Positions 1-11,944 of a stretch of 26,676 bases of DNA are shown here, piece by piece. Each line of letters opens with the position of its first letter. Within the stretch, counting starts at the first letter, position 1. Location of the stretch: contig CAJPVJ010000292.1 in the NCBI GenBank assembly GCA_905397405.1, forward strand, positions 1 to 26,676, in the 5' to 3' direction. Source of the DNA: Oppiella nova (taxonomy: Eukaryota; Arthropoda; Arachnida; Sarcoptiformes; Oppiidae). Position numbers and translations under genes: made by a program. The notes under the pieces are model-generated. The model saw only the letters and a list, made by a program, of their open reading frames with translations, was not told the origin of the DNA and ran no database searches.

Positions 1-3000
1 CACCAAAAGATGCCTTCAAATGCATTTCTAATGCCTCCAAAACCGAACCCTTTAATGACTAATCAAAACACAACTATTATATAACTCGTGATTACTATAA
101 TATAATGGCTATAAATAACACTCAAATCGTCGTCTATTACTTTTACCCATTTTTATACAATCTTATTATGAACGACGAGACGATAGGGGATTGCATTCAA
201 TATCAACTCGAAACATACCTATCTCATTTACTGTATTTTTTACAATCAATTTTGCTGAAAATTTTTAATCTTGATTAAATTGGCCAACGCATAACTTATA
301 ATTTCAAATAATTTATTATCTTTTAAATATAATTGGTTTAAAGTGTGATTTTAAGACATAAACTAAATTAAATATATTGTATATAAGATACTATTTAATT
401 GGATAATCTGTACTTTTAACAATAAATGTTTTAATTATTTTTTTGCCAAATTAATTGCATTTCAAAATTTCAAAGTATGGTACTAAAATAAGGAAAATTT
501 TGTTTTATTTTTACTGTTATTACTCTTGTTTTCTACTTATGCCAAGTCTTGAAATGCTATTAATTTGAAAACATAATTAACTTCAAATTCTGTGCAATCG
601 TTCAATGCATATATTACCCGAAAATTGCTTTAATTGAGGCAAAATTTTGGACAATTAATTAATGGATTAGTATTTTTGGAAACCCTATAGTTTCTTATAA
701 TAAAAATACAGTTCAAGAATGAAATTAAATACATAATAAATAAAGTCAAACCATTTAAGAGACTATTAATTAAGACAAGCCTTGCTTTTGAGATAAATAA
801 TTGTTAGACAAGCCCTGAATGCTTGAGAGGAATATAATATAACATAATATAAAATATTGTGCTTTTTTGCAACATTCGTAATAAACATTCAGTGATTTTA
901 AGTTTTAAACCAAACGATTCAGTAGTTAATAATAACAAACATTTTAATAATTTTCTTTTCAAACTCATGAGCGCCTTATCTATAGTTAGAGTCAGTTTTT
1001 AAGGAACGTTCAGACGAACAGAATTTCAGACATGAATGTTAAATATTTGATTATATTAATTACAAAGTATAAATTAATATTTCTTAAATCTAAATTCATC
1101 GCTCAAACCATACAACTCGTGGAATATATAATAGATTTATAATTAGATTGCATTGAATTAATAAAGATATGAAAATCAGTTATAAATAGCTTTGCCTTCT
1201 CTCGCGAGTCATACCAAACCTTAATGATCTGAATCAACAAATAATGCCATAATAATCAAGAATTATTCAAATAAAAAATAAATTGAGTTTATTTAATGGG
1301 AGCCAATTATTCGTAAAACTATATTTTAATCGCTTAGAAATTCTAATGAATTTTTTTCTGTTGAAACACTTGAGATGTAATGAAGTAATGGATTGCAAAG
1401 AAATGCCGAACCAATGGCTTTAATGAATATAGAATTGCATTCAAATCATACTTAGAGATCGTATGACATAAATATAATACACTTTATATCTATATAAATA
1501 TTTTGGAGCAAAAGTGAAAGAAAACTTGTGTACGAAAAGCAGACATTTATGTAACTTCTATGAAGGATCACTGATTTTTTTGTTCAATTTTAATGGATTT
1601 GTAAAAATTATCTCAAGAAAAAATCTATAAATAACTTAATCGATGGTAACTAATGGTTTAATTAAGTAACAAAAAAGTTTAAGAGATCTTCATTTCTGAT
1701 GTTATAAACAATATTTGTTTTTAACTTTAGTTTTTAAATTCTAGAAATACGAGTCCATAAATCAATTAAAGATCAAATAAATGGAAATAAAAATGTTTTA
1801 TAAAATGATGTGAACTTAACAAACATTAGTTTTATTGCTTCAGAGTATTCTCTTTTATGATTATTGTTTTGGATTTAGGAGTCACTTCTTATATAATAAA
1901 TTAGGGTCTCATTTAATCGCACATAACTTATACAGATGTGAAGCGAGACAAAGGTTTGTCAATATGTAAGATACACATCACAAATATTGCCAATTTTAAT
2001 ATGCATTCGCAACCATTAAATCATAAAATTTGCTATTTTAAGAATATAACCCTTAAAATATTTTTTAGCTTATTTTTAGTTTAGTTAAAATATTTAACTA
2101 TATTAAGTATTTTTAAATATATTGATTTATTACTTTTAATTATTGTCATAAATACTAAATAACAGCAATAGCTTTAAAATTGTATAATACTTTATTGATT
2201 TAAATTAACTTAAAAGGCCTAAATAGATAGAAATTACAGGATCAGTATATCCTTATGTTATGTTAAGTTTAAACATTTTGAGTTTCATGTGAAACTTCAT
2301 CTCGAAGATGAGTAAATTACAGTATGGGATACACCTCTCATGTCAAGCCATAAGCATTGTTCGCTTATATTATACTTAACTTTATTAAAAATAACAAATA
2401 TTTCAATTCATTTTCAATGTTTCAAACGTCAGGTTCTTAAAGAACAAAGAAAGCAATTGTCTGTCTGTTTATTAAGGCGTTTATATGGCAGACAATGAAG
2501 TTTTAAGTGGTGGTGAACTTGGATTCTAACATTGATGACACCCCACAGGTATCTCAACCACCGATCAAATCTACATTTTTGACGATCGTAAAAATTTTAT
2601 TAACAAATGCATTCGTAATGTTTTTGATTAAAATTTATAAGAATTTAAAACTAATAAGAAATAAAGTTTCACTTAAGTATAAGTAAACAGACTGCAAACC
2701 TATTATAAATTGATTTGAATGGATTAAAATTGGGTGAAACGGGCGCATAGTTTGGGGAATATTCTTGTGTTGCAATATATGCTGTATATGTGGTCGACAT
2801 AAAGGAAACTCCAGCTGCGATGATATATGCGTTGGGAATGGGCTCTTAGGCTGTGCTCTAACCATTGTCTCTATGAAAATATATTAGAGTACTTGTGCTA
2901 ATGTTAGTATAGAAGCGGTGTCTGTAATTGGTTTGCATTTGCCATTCAGAAGCAGTTCACTAACAATACATTCAAATGAAAGGTACAAACAATTTATCGC

Positions 3001-3526
3001 TTGAATATCTATTATTAATTTTTGCAAATATTTCTCACACAAGAGTTTTAATTGTGTGAAAGTAAGAGAAAATCAATTCATGGATTCACATGGACTGGCA
3101 ATCTGTGGCGTTTGATCTAACGATAACCGAGTGTCACGTTTGTGTGCCTTTGAATATACTTATTATGAAAAGAGAGCGGTTTTTGCTTTATATAAAAAAT
3201 AGTTTTCATTCATCTCTGCTTTAAATCAATTCTAATTTCATTCAAATATTTTTTCAGTGCTCCTGTAAATTGATTTTATGAAAGACTTTATCACGAATTC
3301 ATATATCGCTTTAATATAAAATTATGGTTTCATTTTTTGCTCACTGCTTTTATTATTATTATTTAATGGTTCGCTTTTTGTATATTAAATTCAATTTTAA
3401 ACATATAATTTAAATATTGTGAACATGAAATTGGATTTGATTTGCTATAATGATAGTTGTCATTAATATGAAATCAATAGAGAAAAGTTTCAATAATGAT
3501 TATACACTAAACTATGTTATTAATAA
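1..3526. other. AT-rich non-coding stretch, nothing recognised
   Basis: This is very AT-rich DNA, dense in stop codons in all frames. The only notable open frame is a 76-codon minus-strand frame at 2635-2865. It has no recognisable motif, and its composition (many I, F, L, H, S and Q residues) fits translated non-coding DNA. I see no tRNA-like boxes, no convincing promoter and no long repeat. The stretch could be intergenic or intronic. Confidence 0.6.
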
Positions 3527-4677
3527 ATTTATTCTACTCTATTTGTTTACAAACAAAGCTAAATTTATGTATTATAGTTAATTATATTGTGTTTGAATTA
3601 CAGACCTTATAATTTAGTATTTAAAATAAGATTTATTTGTATTTAACNTTAATAAATTTATTCTACTCTATTTGTTTACAAACAAAGCTAAATTTATGTA
3701 TTATAGTTAATTATATTGTGTTTGAATTACAGACCTTATAATTTAGTATTTAAAATAAGATTTATTTGTATTTAATGTTGACTATGCAACACAAATACAA
3801 GTTTTAACTAAAATTATTGGTATAGAGTTTGATTACAGGTGAACAGGACTTCATTCATTTATTCTGTGAAGAATATATTAGAAATCAATTCTATTTTTAG
3901 ATTTCCCTTTATTCTAGACATTCCGGATATACTTTATTTATAATTTAATAGCAGGTACAATTAAAATTATATTTAGCTGCGGTTCACTAAATATGATTTC
4001 TCTTTCAAACTTAATACAAATACAATTTAAAGGAGGAATGAAGTGCTCTATATATCTATGCAATCATACAATGCTCAATATATAATTCCCAGCTCCCTAT
4101 TTACTTATTAAACGGTACTTAAAATGTGGAAATCGCTACTTCCATGCCTTTTAAAATTCATTATTAATAAATTTATTCTACTCTATTTGTTTACAAACAA
4201 AGCTAAATTTATGTATTATAGTTAATTATATTGTGTTTGAATTACAGACCTTATAATTTAGTATTTAAAATAAGATTTATTTGTATTTAACGTTGACTAT
4301 GCAACACAAATACAAGTTTTAACTGAAATTATTGGTATAGAGTTTGATTACAGGTGAACAGGACTTCATTCATTTATTCTGTTAAGAATATATCAGAAAT
4401 CAATTCTATTTTTAGATTTCCCTTTATTCTAGACATTCCGGATATACTTTATTTATAATTTAATAGCAGGTACAATTAAAATTATATTTAGCTTCGGTTC
4501 ACTAAATATGATTTCTCTTTCAAACTTAATACAAATACAATTTAAAGGAAGAATGAAGTGCTCTATATATCTATGCAATCATACAATGCTCAATATATAA
4601 TTCCCAGCTCCCTATTTACTTATTAAACGGTACTTAAAATGTGGAAATCGCTACTTCCATGCCTTTTAAAATTCATT
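3527..4677. repeat. 515-bp tandem repeat: partial copy, N, then two full copies
   Basis: Copy B (3649-4163) and copy C (4164-4677) are adjacent head-to-tail copies of about 515 bp. They differ by only a handful of substitutions, for example AACTAAAATT versus AACTGAAATT near the start, and GCTGCGG versus GCTTCGG later. A partial first copy, A (about 3527-3647), covers only the first ~118 bp of the unit and stops at an N. The last base of A (C in TTTAAC) matches copy C, whereas B has T there. I see no open frame of note and no terminal inverted repeats, so this looks like local tandem duplication rather than a mobile element. Confidence 0.9.
3648..3648. other. Single N (assembly gap or ambiguous base) inside a tandem repeat
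   Basis: The only ambiguous base in the window lies exactly where partial copy A of the 515-bp repeat ends and full copy B begins. That position is typical of a contig join made inside a repeat, so the number of repeat copies here is not reliable. Confidence 0.9.
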
Positions 4678-5562
4678 GTATTTATTAAATATTAATACCT
4701 CGGACTCTCCCCATGAAAGAATTATTTCCTTTTTGTAATGTTTTATATTTTGAAAATAAAAATAGCTAATCAAGTCTTTGGTCTGAATTAATTGTTATTT
4801 GCAATTATTATAACTTAAAATTTTTGAGGTTTACTCACGTATTGAACACACCTTTTGCATGCGATTCTCAGTTATATTATATATTTAAGATTTTTTGCAA
4901 CTGTGTCTAAAACCAGGGATCGCCAGACTTACCAATCCTGAGGCGGTATATAAGGGAGTTCGAGACAATTTAGGATGAAATGATAGAGGATGTCTCGGGT
5001 GGTTATAATTTGACATTTATTTTTTAAATTATTTAATGTATTTCAAGAGTACTTCAGTGTTTGTTAATAATGTCTCACATCGTAAAACAATACCATACAA
5101 TGGGAGACCCCGTTGGCAGCACTCGCTTATATAGAAATAGATTTTCTGGGAAAACAAATGTATTTCTATTGTATTCTATGATAGTGATCGACGTCTAAGA
5201 ATGTGTTAAATAATCGTCGATTTCATGCCTCAGACTATTTGAGAAAAACGTTTCGTTTTTTATTATATTGTAAGTTAGATATACTGTCTATACTTTTAAG
5301 TTTGAATCCTCTTTTATAAAGAAACCGATCCGCAGATAATGATTGGTATATATCTTATGCTTTTTGTTGGCAGAGAATCCGTATAAGAATAGAAGGAATT
5401 TTGATAACATATTAGTTAGCGGTTTAAGAATGAGTCCGAGACTCGATAAATGTTATCAAAATTAAAACTATAGTAAACTTAACATTTTATTTCTTTAATG
5501 GATTTTCAAAACGTGACATTTGACTGCATTACTCTTCTATTAAAGTGAGTGCATCACTGAAT

Positions 5563-5563
<1 letters not shown>
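4678..5563. other. Non-coding stretch, nothing recognised
   Basis: This segment lies between the 515-bp repeat and a GA microsatellite. A short GC-richer patch around 4905-5000 has no coding or RNA signature that I can identify. No open frame of useful length is present. Confidence 0.55.

Positions 5564-5602
<39 letters not shown>
5564..5602. repeat. (GA)n microsatellite
   Basis: An uninterrupted GA dinucleotide run of about 39 bases. Such runs are common in arthropod intergenic and intronic DNA and can bind GAGA-type factors, but nothing here shows a regulatory role. Confidence 0.95.
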
Positions 5603-5605
<3 letters not shown>

Positions 5606-8600
5606 GTAAAATGGTTTTCTAATTATTGGTTACTACAGTATATTCTTGAAATCAGTTGAGATATACTGAGCAGACATACAGTAAGAGAAGAGACGGTTGA
5701 GTTAAAGTAATCAAATACTGTATTAACGCTGTTATTAACTATTACTTAACGTATGAAATATAAAGAATATTATTTAGTATTTTTAGTTTTGTTTGAAATC
5801 AAATTAAAATACTGGAGAGAAAGGAGTCACATCTTATTAGAAATATATCATTCGTGTCAGTATTTAGAGGCCATTTAAGGGCTAAGAGCTCGCAATGAGA
5901 GCTCAAGTTTGTCTCCTTTGAAGCGAATGAGAAAACGTTATGACATTAGAAGCGCCTAAAAGACAGCGGGAATACTACTGTTTGCAGACCACCCAACACT
6001 TGTACCACTTATGCCCACAAATATTATATTATCTGATTTACAATAGACAGCACTTGAGACCTATTATAGCCATTTGTTGTCACAAATCATTTCACAAAAT
6101 GTGTGTTCACTAAATTGTTAGTTTTTTTCATTTTTTAAAAACATTACACAATTAGCAATTAGTCTTAATACCACATTTGAAATCATTATAACAATGATTG
6201 CCGTATCAATTAAATGTAATAAATAAATTAAAGTTTTCAGTTCCATTTTACATGGATAACAAATCTTAGACTTTATCTCCATTGGGAACCAAAATCTTTT
6301 TCGTTTAATGCATTTTACAATCTCTTAAAGCTATTGACTCTCTCTATGAGTGAACGTCTGTATAGCACTGGAGGAAAGGCATAAACTGTTTCGCATGAAT
6401 TGCCCAAAAAGCTGTTGGAATCCTGTCTGTAATGATTGTCTAACAAAAAATCCACAAATTTATAGTGAAAGTCATTGTATTAAAACTTTATTGAAAATTC
6501 TCACCTGTTTTCAGACATAGACAATTGCAAACCTATTTTATGGCTTTTTTAGTTCAGTGGTACTGTGCTGTGTAGGACAGACTGTTTTACAAATAAATTC
6601 TTCTGTACTTATGTTTCAATAAAGATTTGTTTGAAATCCCAGATAATATTTTTCACGTATTGCTTATAATTTTATATATTCAAACTTTTATTATATTTTA
6701 CGACATTTCATGTGTTCAACAAATAAATAAAGAGTTATAAAAATAAATTGATTCTTCAAAATGAGATTTATTTGCTTTGAGTGCACAGTCCTTACAGTTT
6801 CTATTGTGGGAAATATAGGTCGGTTCTCACGATATGACAGTGAAATTTGAATCATTAATTAGAGAGGTTTCCTAATCAGCGAATAATTTTCAGAGATCAG
6901 TCAGTTGTTGGGCTAATAATTGAAAGAATATACAAACAAAGAGTGCACACAATTGGCAGATGTGTTACCATAAATCGGTACACATATCATAATCATATTA
7001 ATATTGTACACTAGCATTACTGTACTGTATATACTGTGAGATACATCTGTTTGTTTAGATTCTTATATGAAATACAATTATGATTAGGGATTCATTGGCA
7101 CGAATTCTGTGCCCCAAACTCGCTATGGATTCGTCGGTCGAAAAAAGCAATATTTCATAGAAATGTATACCTTTTGGGAAAACTATATTGTACTCAACTT
7201 TTAACAGTCGACGTCAAACACGTCAATCTTTACAGCGCTGCTCACAAACGACTGGTATATCTGTGCAACAAAACTGAATTAATTTATATGCCTGTGATAT
7301 GAATCTGAAAGGCCTTCTATAGACTCATATCCATGAGACCAGTATTTCTCCGCCCAATCCCTTCAGTCATACAGATATTTAACAAATAAAAAAATTATAT
7401 TCAAATTTATCAGAAAATAACTTTTTAAGTGTTTATCTATAAAAGTCCAAAATAACGAGTTTATGCGCTGATAATCAATTTGGAAATTCTGAATAATTTT
7501 GTCATTTAATGCGAGTCTCTCTTAAAACTCAAATTAAGTGAATTTTTTCATTTTAAAAAATTTTAAAAACTTCTAAATTTGGATATAAGTTATGACGAGT
7601 TGCTGTTTTCACGTAAAACTTAATACTTTTGAATTAGAATTTTTGTTGAGTTTATAAATTATATTTAATTAATATGTTTATGATTTATTTCAATTTGGTT
7701 AACTTTTGAGACCCAAAATAAATTAAAATTGAACTATTTTTTAAAAATAAAATCCAGAACTCAATCTTATTTTTTGCAAAACACAATTATTTTTTTACAC
7801 TAAACAGGTTAAAAATGCGATAAATATAAATTATTTAATGCTTCATTAATACAGTATCTCTATTTGTGTATAAAATATTTTGTGTGTCTTAGGTGATGGT
7901 CTCAATATGTATTATAATATCTATACTTTTATCAAATGTGTGGTACGCTATGACTGAATAAATTAGAGCTAAAATGTAAGACTTTTGTCGATAGAGATTA
8001 ATAAGAAATCAATGATTCAGAAGGACTTGTAAGCACTCGAAGGGCTCGGATAGCAAATTGAATAAAACGGATGTCAATAAGATATAACGTTACACATTGC
8101 ATACATACATCGCATATTGCACTTCATAAAACAAAAACCTAAATATTAAAAAAAGACTTAATTATTTGCATTAACATAACACTTTATGTCAACAATCAAT
8201 TGGTAACCAAAGAAAATGATTATTTTGTATCCAAAGGAATGGCTTAATAAAAATAATGTTATTGTAGCCATAAGTGTTGTGTACAATATATTCATAATCT
8301 ATAGATAACTAACTTTTTCAACCCTTTTTATGATATGTCTCGATAAAAATAATTAGAAGTACAGTTAAATAAGAACTTAATATAATATAAATGTAATTGC
8401 AATAAATATCATTATAAGGGTTATATATTATAGGTTTTATTCTGGTAGTTCCAACTCAATACTGTACTCTATATGTAATTATTGTATTAATAGTGTATTA
8501 TTGATAAAAATTGAGCGACAAATTGAGCGAAAACTAGTGAACACTTCATAACTTGTTGACTATTGACTGCAATCTTAGTTCTCATGTTATAAGAGTCGCT

Positions 8601-10786
8601 GAAAATCCCGGTTTCGTCCTAAACACCTAAACACCTGAACACCTGTATCCAATTCACAAAATCAACTTATAATTAACTATAATTGTTCACAACTTTGCAT
8701 TCTTATTCAATATTGTAAGTATACCTATTAAATAATAGCAATATCTAATTTAATATATATAGAATTTAATATTTTAATATTATATCTAGTAAATATTATA
8801 TACCCTAACTTTATCCTAATTAATATAAAATGTTAATATTTCAAAAGTAATATTCATTTAAATTTCAAAAATTTACGTCCTAACGGTTTTTGTTTTTATT
8901 ACATAGTAGTGGTAATATAATAAAACTTAATAGTAACAGTATAGTCTAGTTACTTCTTAGTAATTTACTTATATTTCATCAAAAATATGATATTTCATTT
9001 GGCGACTGACTAACAGAATTTTGAATTTAAGTTTACAATACAATGGTTGACATTGAAATATACTGTCAATTGAAATTTTTATAATCATTGGTTTCTGGTT
9101 GTCACCATTTCATTGTCGACATATTGTCGGTGATCTCTGACATTAGTCTCACGAGAAAAAATAAATTATTATTTGATATCCTTTGATAAAAATTTTTATA
9201 TAAAATGTTAATTGTATGAAATCACTGGTATGGCGTGATTTCGAGTCCAGAGTCATTTTACTAATAAACACAATAAAACATACAATAAGTGATAGTTTAT
9301 AACTAAACTCAACACATTTCTATACATAAACCGGATAATTATTCTCTCCTATTATCTAATACTGTATTCAATATAAATATATTTCTTTGCATTTCATTCT
9401 TCGCGTGACTTCTGTCCTCATTTAGCATTTACTGACGATTTTGGTGATTATTAAAACACTTTATTGCAGGCAATTTGAATGTTATTTCAGTTTTTATGAT
9501 TTATTGAATCGGTTTATATGTATTTGTATTTAGAGTAAACATATGGCACAAATAATTTGGGATTTACTGCTAAACCATTTCAGTATTTAGTGTACAGTAC
9601 TATACGGTATGCATAAAAGACGGGGCGAAGGCATGTCTGCACTCTTGGACGGCATATGAGATACCAATTGTTGATCGTTTAAGTGGCAAAGAAGTCGTGT
9701 TTTGCAATCCTATCAGCCATTCCTCCAAACCCTCACCACTCAATCCTCACTTAAAGTTATGCAATCAATACATAACTTCATAATATATTATGCATTTCTT
9801 TTCATTTAATTCTTTGTCTTCCAATTCTCTTATCAATCACTTGTAAAAGTTTGTCTTTTTGGCTCAAATGTTGTATGAATTTTCAGTGGATAATGACTGG
9901 TAGTTGTGTTGGAAAAGCACTTTTCACTCGACTCTAGCCTTGAATAACACTAAAGTCTTCTCATATTTCCTAAAGTAATTAAGTTTTACTTTTGTTTTAT
10001 GCCTTTCCTATGAGCCTGAAAGTGAATCCAGAATTAGTATTATATGAGTGACAAAAATGAAAGAATCGGAGACATTGGACCCCATATAAGCTAACACTGT
10101 ATATAACTGTGCACTACATTCACCAACTTTTATGTCACACTCTATGTTGTAATTTATAAAAACTGAGATTCAATTCAAGTCTCGTTGCTTTTTGAGTTGA
10201 TAGTAAGTCCAGTGTAGGCAATGAGCAGATAACTAGTGGTTTGGATTTTAATTAACTTTAATTTAATGGTGTTATGGTATTGTTCATTGGGGCGGTTAGC
10301 AGATGGCTATAAATTGCAACACATTTGTGCTGTACATCTGTTTGCGGACTCACTCTTGTTTTGAGCGCACGTTTCATCAAACTTTTTAAAACTATAGTCT
10401 TTGCCATTAGGGATGAATATATTTTGTGGCTCAACGCCAACACAAATATGAATCACAACACACAATATACTCCACTCATAATGTGCCTGAGCATTTCACG
10501 CTTGCCTTACAATACTATCGCAATGTGTCGATTCACTAGTTATTAACTGTTTTTGAGGCCAACACCAGTCCGAGTGGCCGTATATTACTTTGTTTAAGTG
10601 GCCATCCGGTCATTGCGACCAATGCTCTCCTCACTCACAGATGCGATCTTTGATTAGATTACAACTATAGCCCACTATAGACTCATTCAACTCCAAACAC
10701 TTTGTAAAAAAGACTTTCCAAACGTGCGAACGGTCTGGCCGTCAATCGGTCGGCGACACAACAAGTCCTCCCCCTTTCTCTCTCCT

Positions 10787-10790
<4 letters not shown>
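5603..10790. other. Long AT-rich non-coding stretch
   Basis: About 5.2 kb without a supportable gene. The open frames at about 10258-10546 overlap on opposite strands and match no family I know. Small points of structure are three tandem AACACCT units at 8620-8645 and a GC-richer patch beginning near 10545. No tRNA or rRNA signal was found by eye. The stretch could be intergenic or a large intron. Confidence 0.55.
8620..8645. repeat. Three tandem AACACCT(A/G) units containing E-boxes
   Basis: Three 8-bp units follow one another: AAACACCT, AAACACCT and GAACACCT. They give one CACCTA and two CACCTG hexamers. CACCTG is an E-box of the class bound by Snail-type zinc fingers and some bHLH proteins. 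The cluster is short and could be a chance micro-expansion. Confidence 0.6.

Positions 10791-10820
<30 letters not shown>
10791..10820. repeat. (TC)n microsatellite
   Basis: A TC dinucleotide run of about 30 bases, preceded by a looser pyrimidine-rich stretch from about 10765 and followed by more interrupted CT units to about 10850. Confidence 0.95.
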
Positions 10821-10822
<2 letters not shown>

Positions 10823-11187
10823 ATTCTCTCCTCTTTGACGCCTTTCTCCAATGTTTTAAAAGCATATCTCAGTTAAAGCCATATATGATAGGAGTGAGCA
10901 CTGGAGTACTGAATCAACTTATGGTGACTGTGTTAGGGATCGGCGAACAGATAAGTTTAGAGAATAGTATTAGTGATGAGCCATAGAGGCAATAGAGTGG
11001 ACGCATTTAAATCCATTGATGGCTTTAATTCTCATATAGACGGCCCTCATATGCGGGCCAACGGGCGGACATACAAATGAGATTACGTGCGATTCAATCT
11101 ATGGGAAGCGCAGGTGTTTTCAAACTCATCAAAACCAATGAATCGCTAGACTGGGGTCACCAACTGAGCCAACAATTTCAATTAAAA
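10821..11187. other. GC-richer unique stretch without a recognised gene
   Basis: With its upstream neighbour from about 10545, this is one of the less AT-rich parts of the window. Short clusters of CG-containing words occur, for example around 10725-10765 and 11041-11060. I find no reading frame with family similarity. It could be a regulatory region or part of an untranslated exon, which is inference only. Confidence 0.4.
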
Positions 11188-11443
11188 AAATAGCCTAATA
11201 GTGCAAAGTATAAATTGTTAGCTAATACTTGTGGTAAAATACAATGAATTCATATTTGTATGCATTTAAGATAAATGAAGAAATAAATTGAGTGAACACT
11301 TTGTGGTCCCTTACGAAATAGCCTAATAGTGCAAAGTATAAATTGTTAGCTAATACTTGTGGTAAAATACAATGAATTCATATTTGTATGCATTTAAGAT
11401 AAATGAAGAAATAAATTGAGTGAACACTTTGTGGTCCCTTACG
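11188..11443. repeat. Exact 128-bp tandem duplication
   Basis: The 128 bases at 11188-11315 recur without a mismatch at 11316-11443, directly head-to-tail. The unit begins AAATAGCCTAATAG and ends GGTCCCTTACG. No open frame or inverted-repeat ends are visible. Exact identity over a length close to 127 bp is also what an unmerged contig overlap would give (see findings). Confidence 0.95.
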
Positions 11444-11486
11444 GTGTTGGGGTGCATTTGGGGGTGCACTTGGGGGGTGCAAGTAC
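11444..11486 (+). repeat. G-rich degenerate minisatellite (GGGGTGCA-type units)
   Basis: Three imperfect units carry G runs of 4, 5 and 6, each followed by TGCA, immediately after the 128-bp duplication. The repeated G runs on the + strand are compatible with G-quadruplex formation, but a fourth run of three or more G is lacking, so any such structure would have to be imperfect or intermolecular. Confidence 0.6.
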
Positions 11487-11944
11487 GAACAAATTTAAAT
11501 TTACAAAAAAGTAAAATAAGGCACATCTGGTTCAGAATTTTTAGAGCTGTTGTCTAATCAAACGGATAAAACACTGGATGTGCTCTCATGTGTGCCTCCA
11601 AGTGCTCTCATGTGTTCCTCTCTCCAAAAACCATCCCTTAAAACCATCGCTATTTGTAATGTGTGTTTAGCGCCAGACTATACGGTATTATAAATACATT
11701 AACTCAGAATATTATGTCTGTTACCACTGTTTATACTGTTTCAGAGCATAGAGTATGTTGTATTTGGAATATATTCTTAATACAGGTTTACAAAAAAAAC
11801 AATAAAATAGTTTAGAAGTTGTTAAAAGTGATTGAATTCAATTTATAAAGATTATAAAGAATAAAAAACTTTGAATAATATTTGCCTCCCATTAAAACCT
11901 GAAATATAACTACTTGCAAAAACAGTGGAAAATCATTACTATCT
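11487..11944. other. Non-coding stretch with a short direct repeat
   Basis: This holds two copies of a GTGCTCTCATGTGT unit at about 11580-11616, separated by a few bases, and is otherwise AT-rich. The minus-strand open frame running from 12105 to 11812 is a by-product of the larger duplication that follows. No gene recognised. Confidence 0.5.

Noticed and set aside
9238-9251. tRNA B-box-like TTTCGAGTCC
   Set aside because: There is no A-box at the right distance and no cloverleaf pairing.
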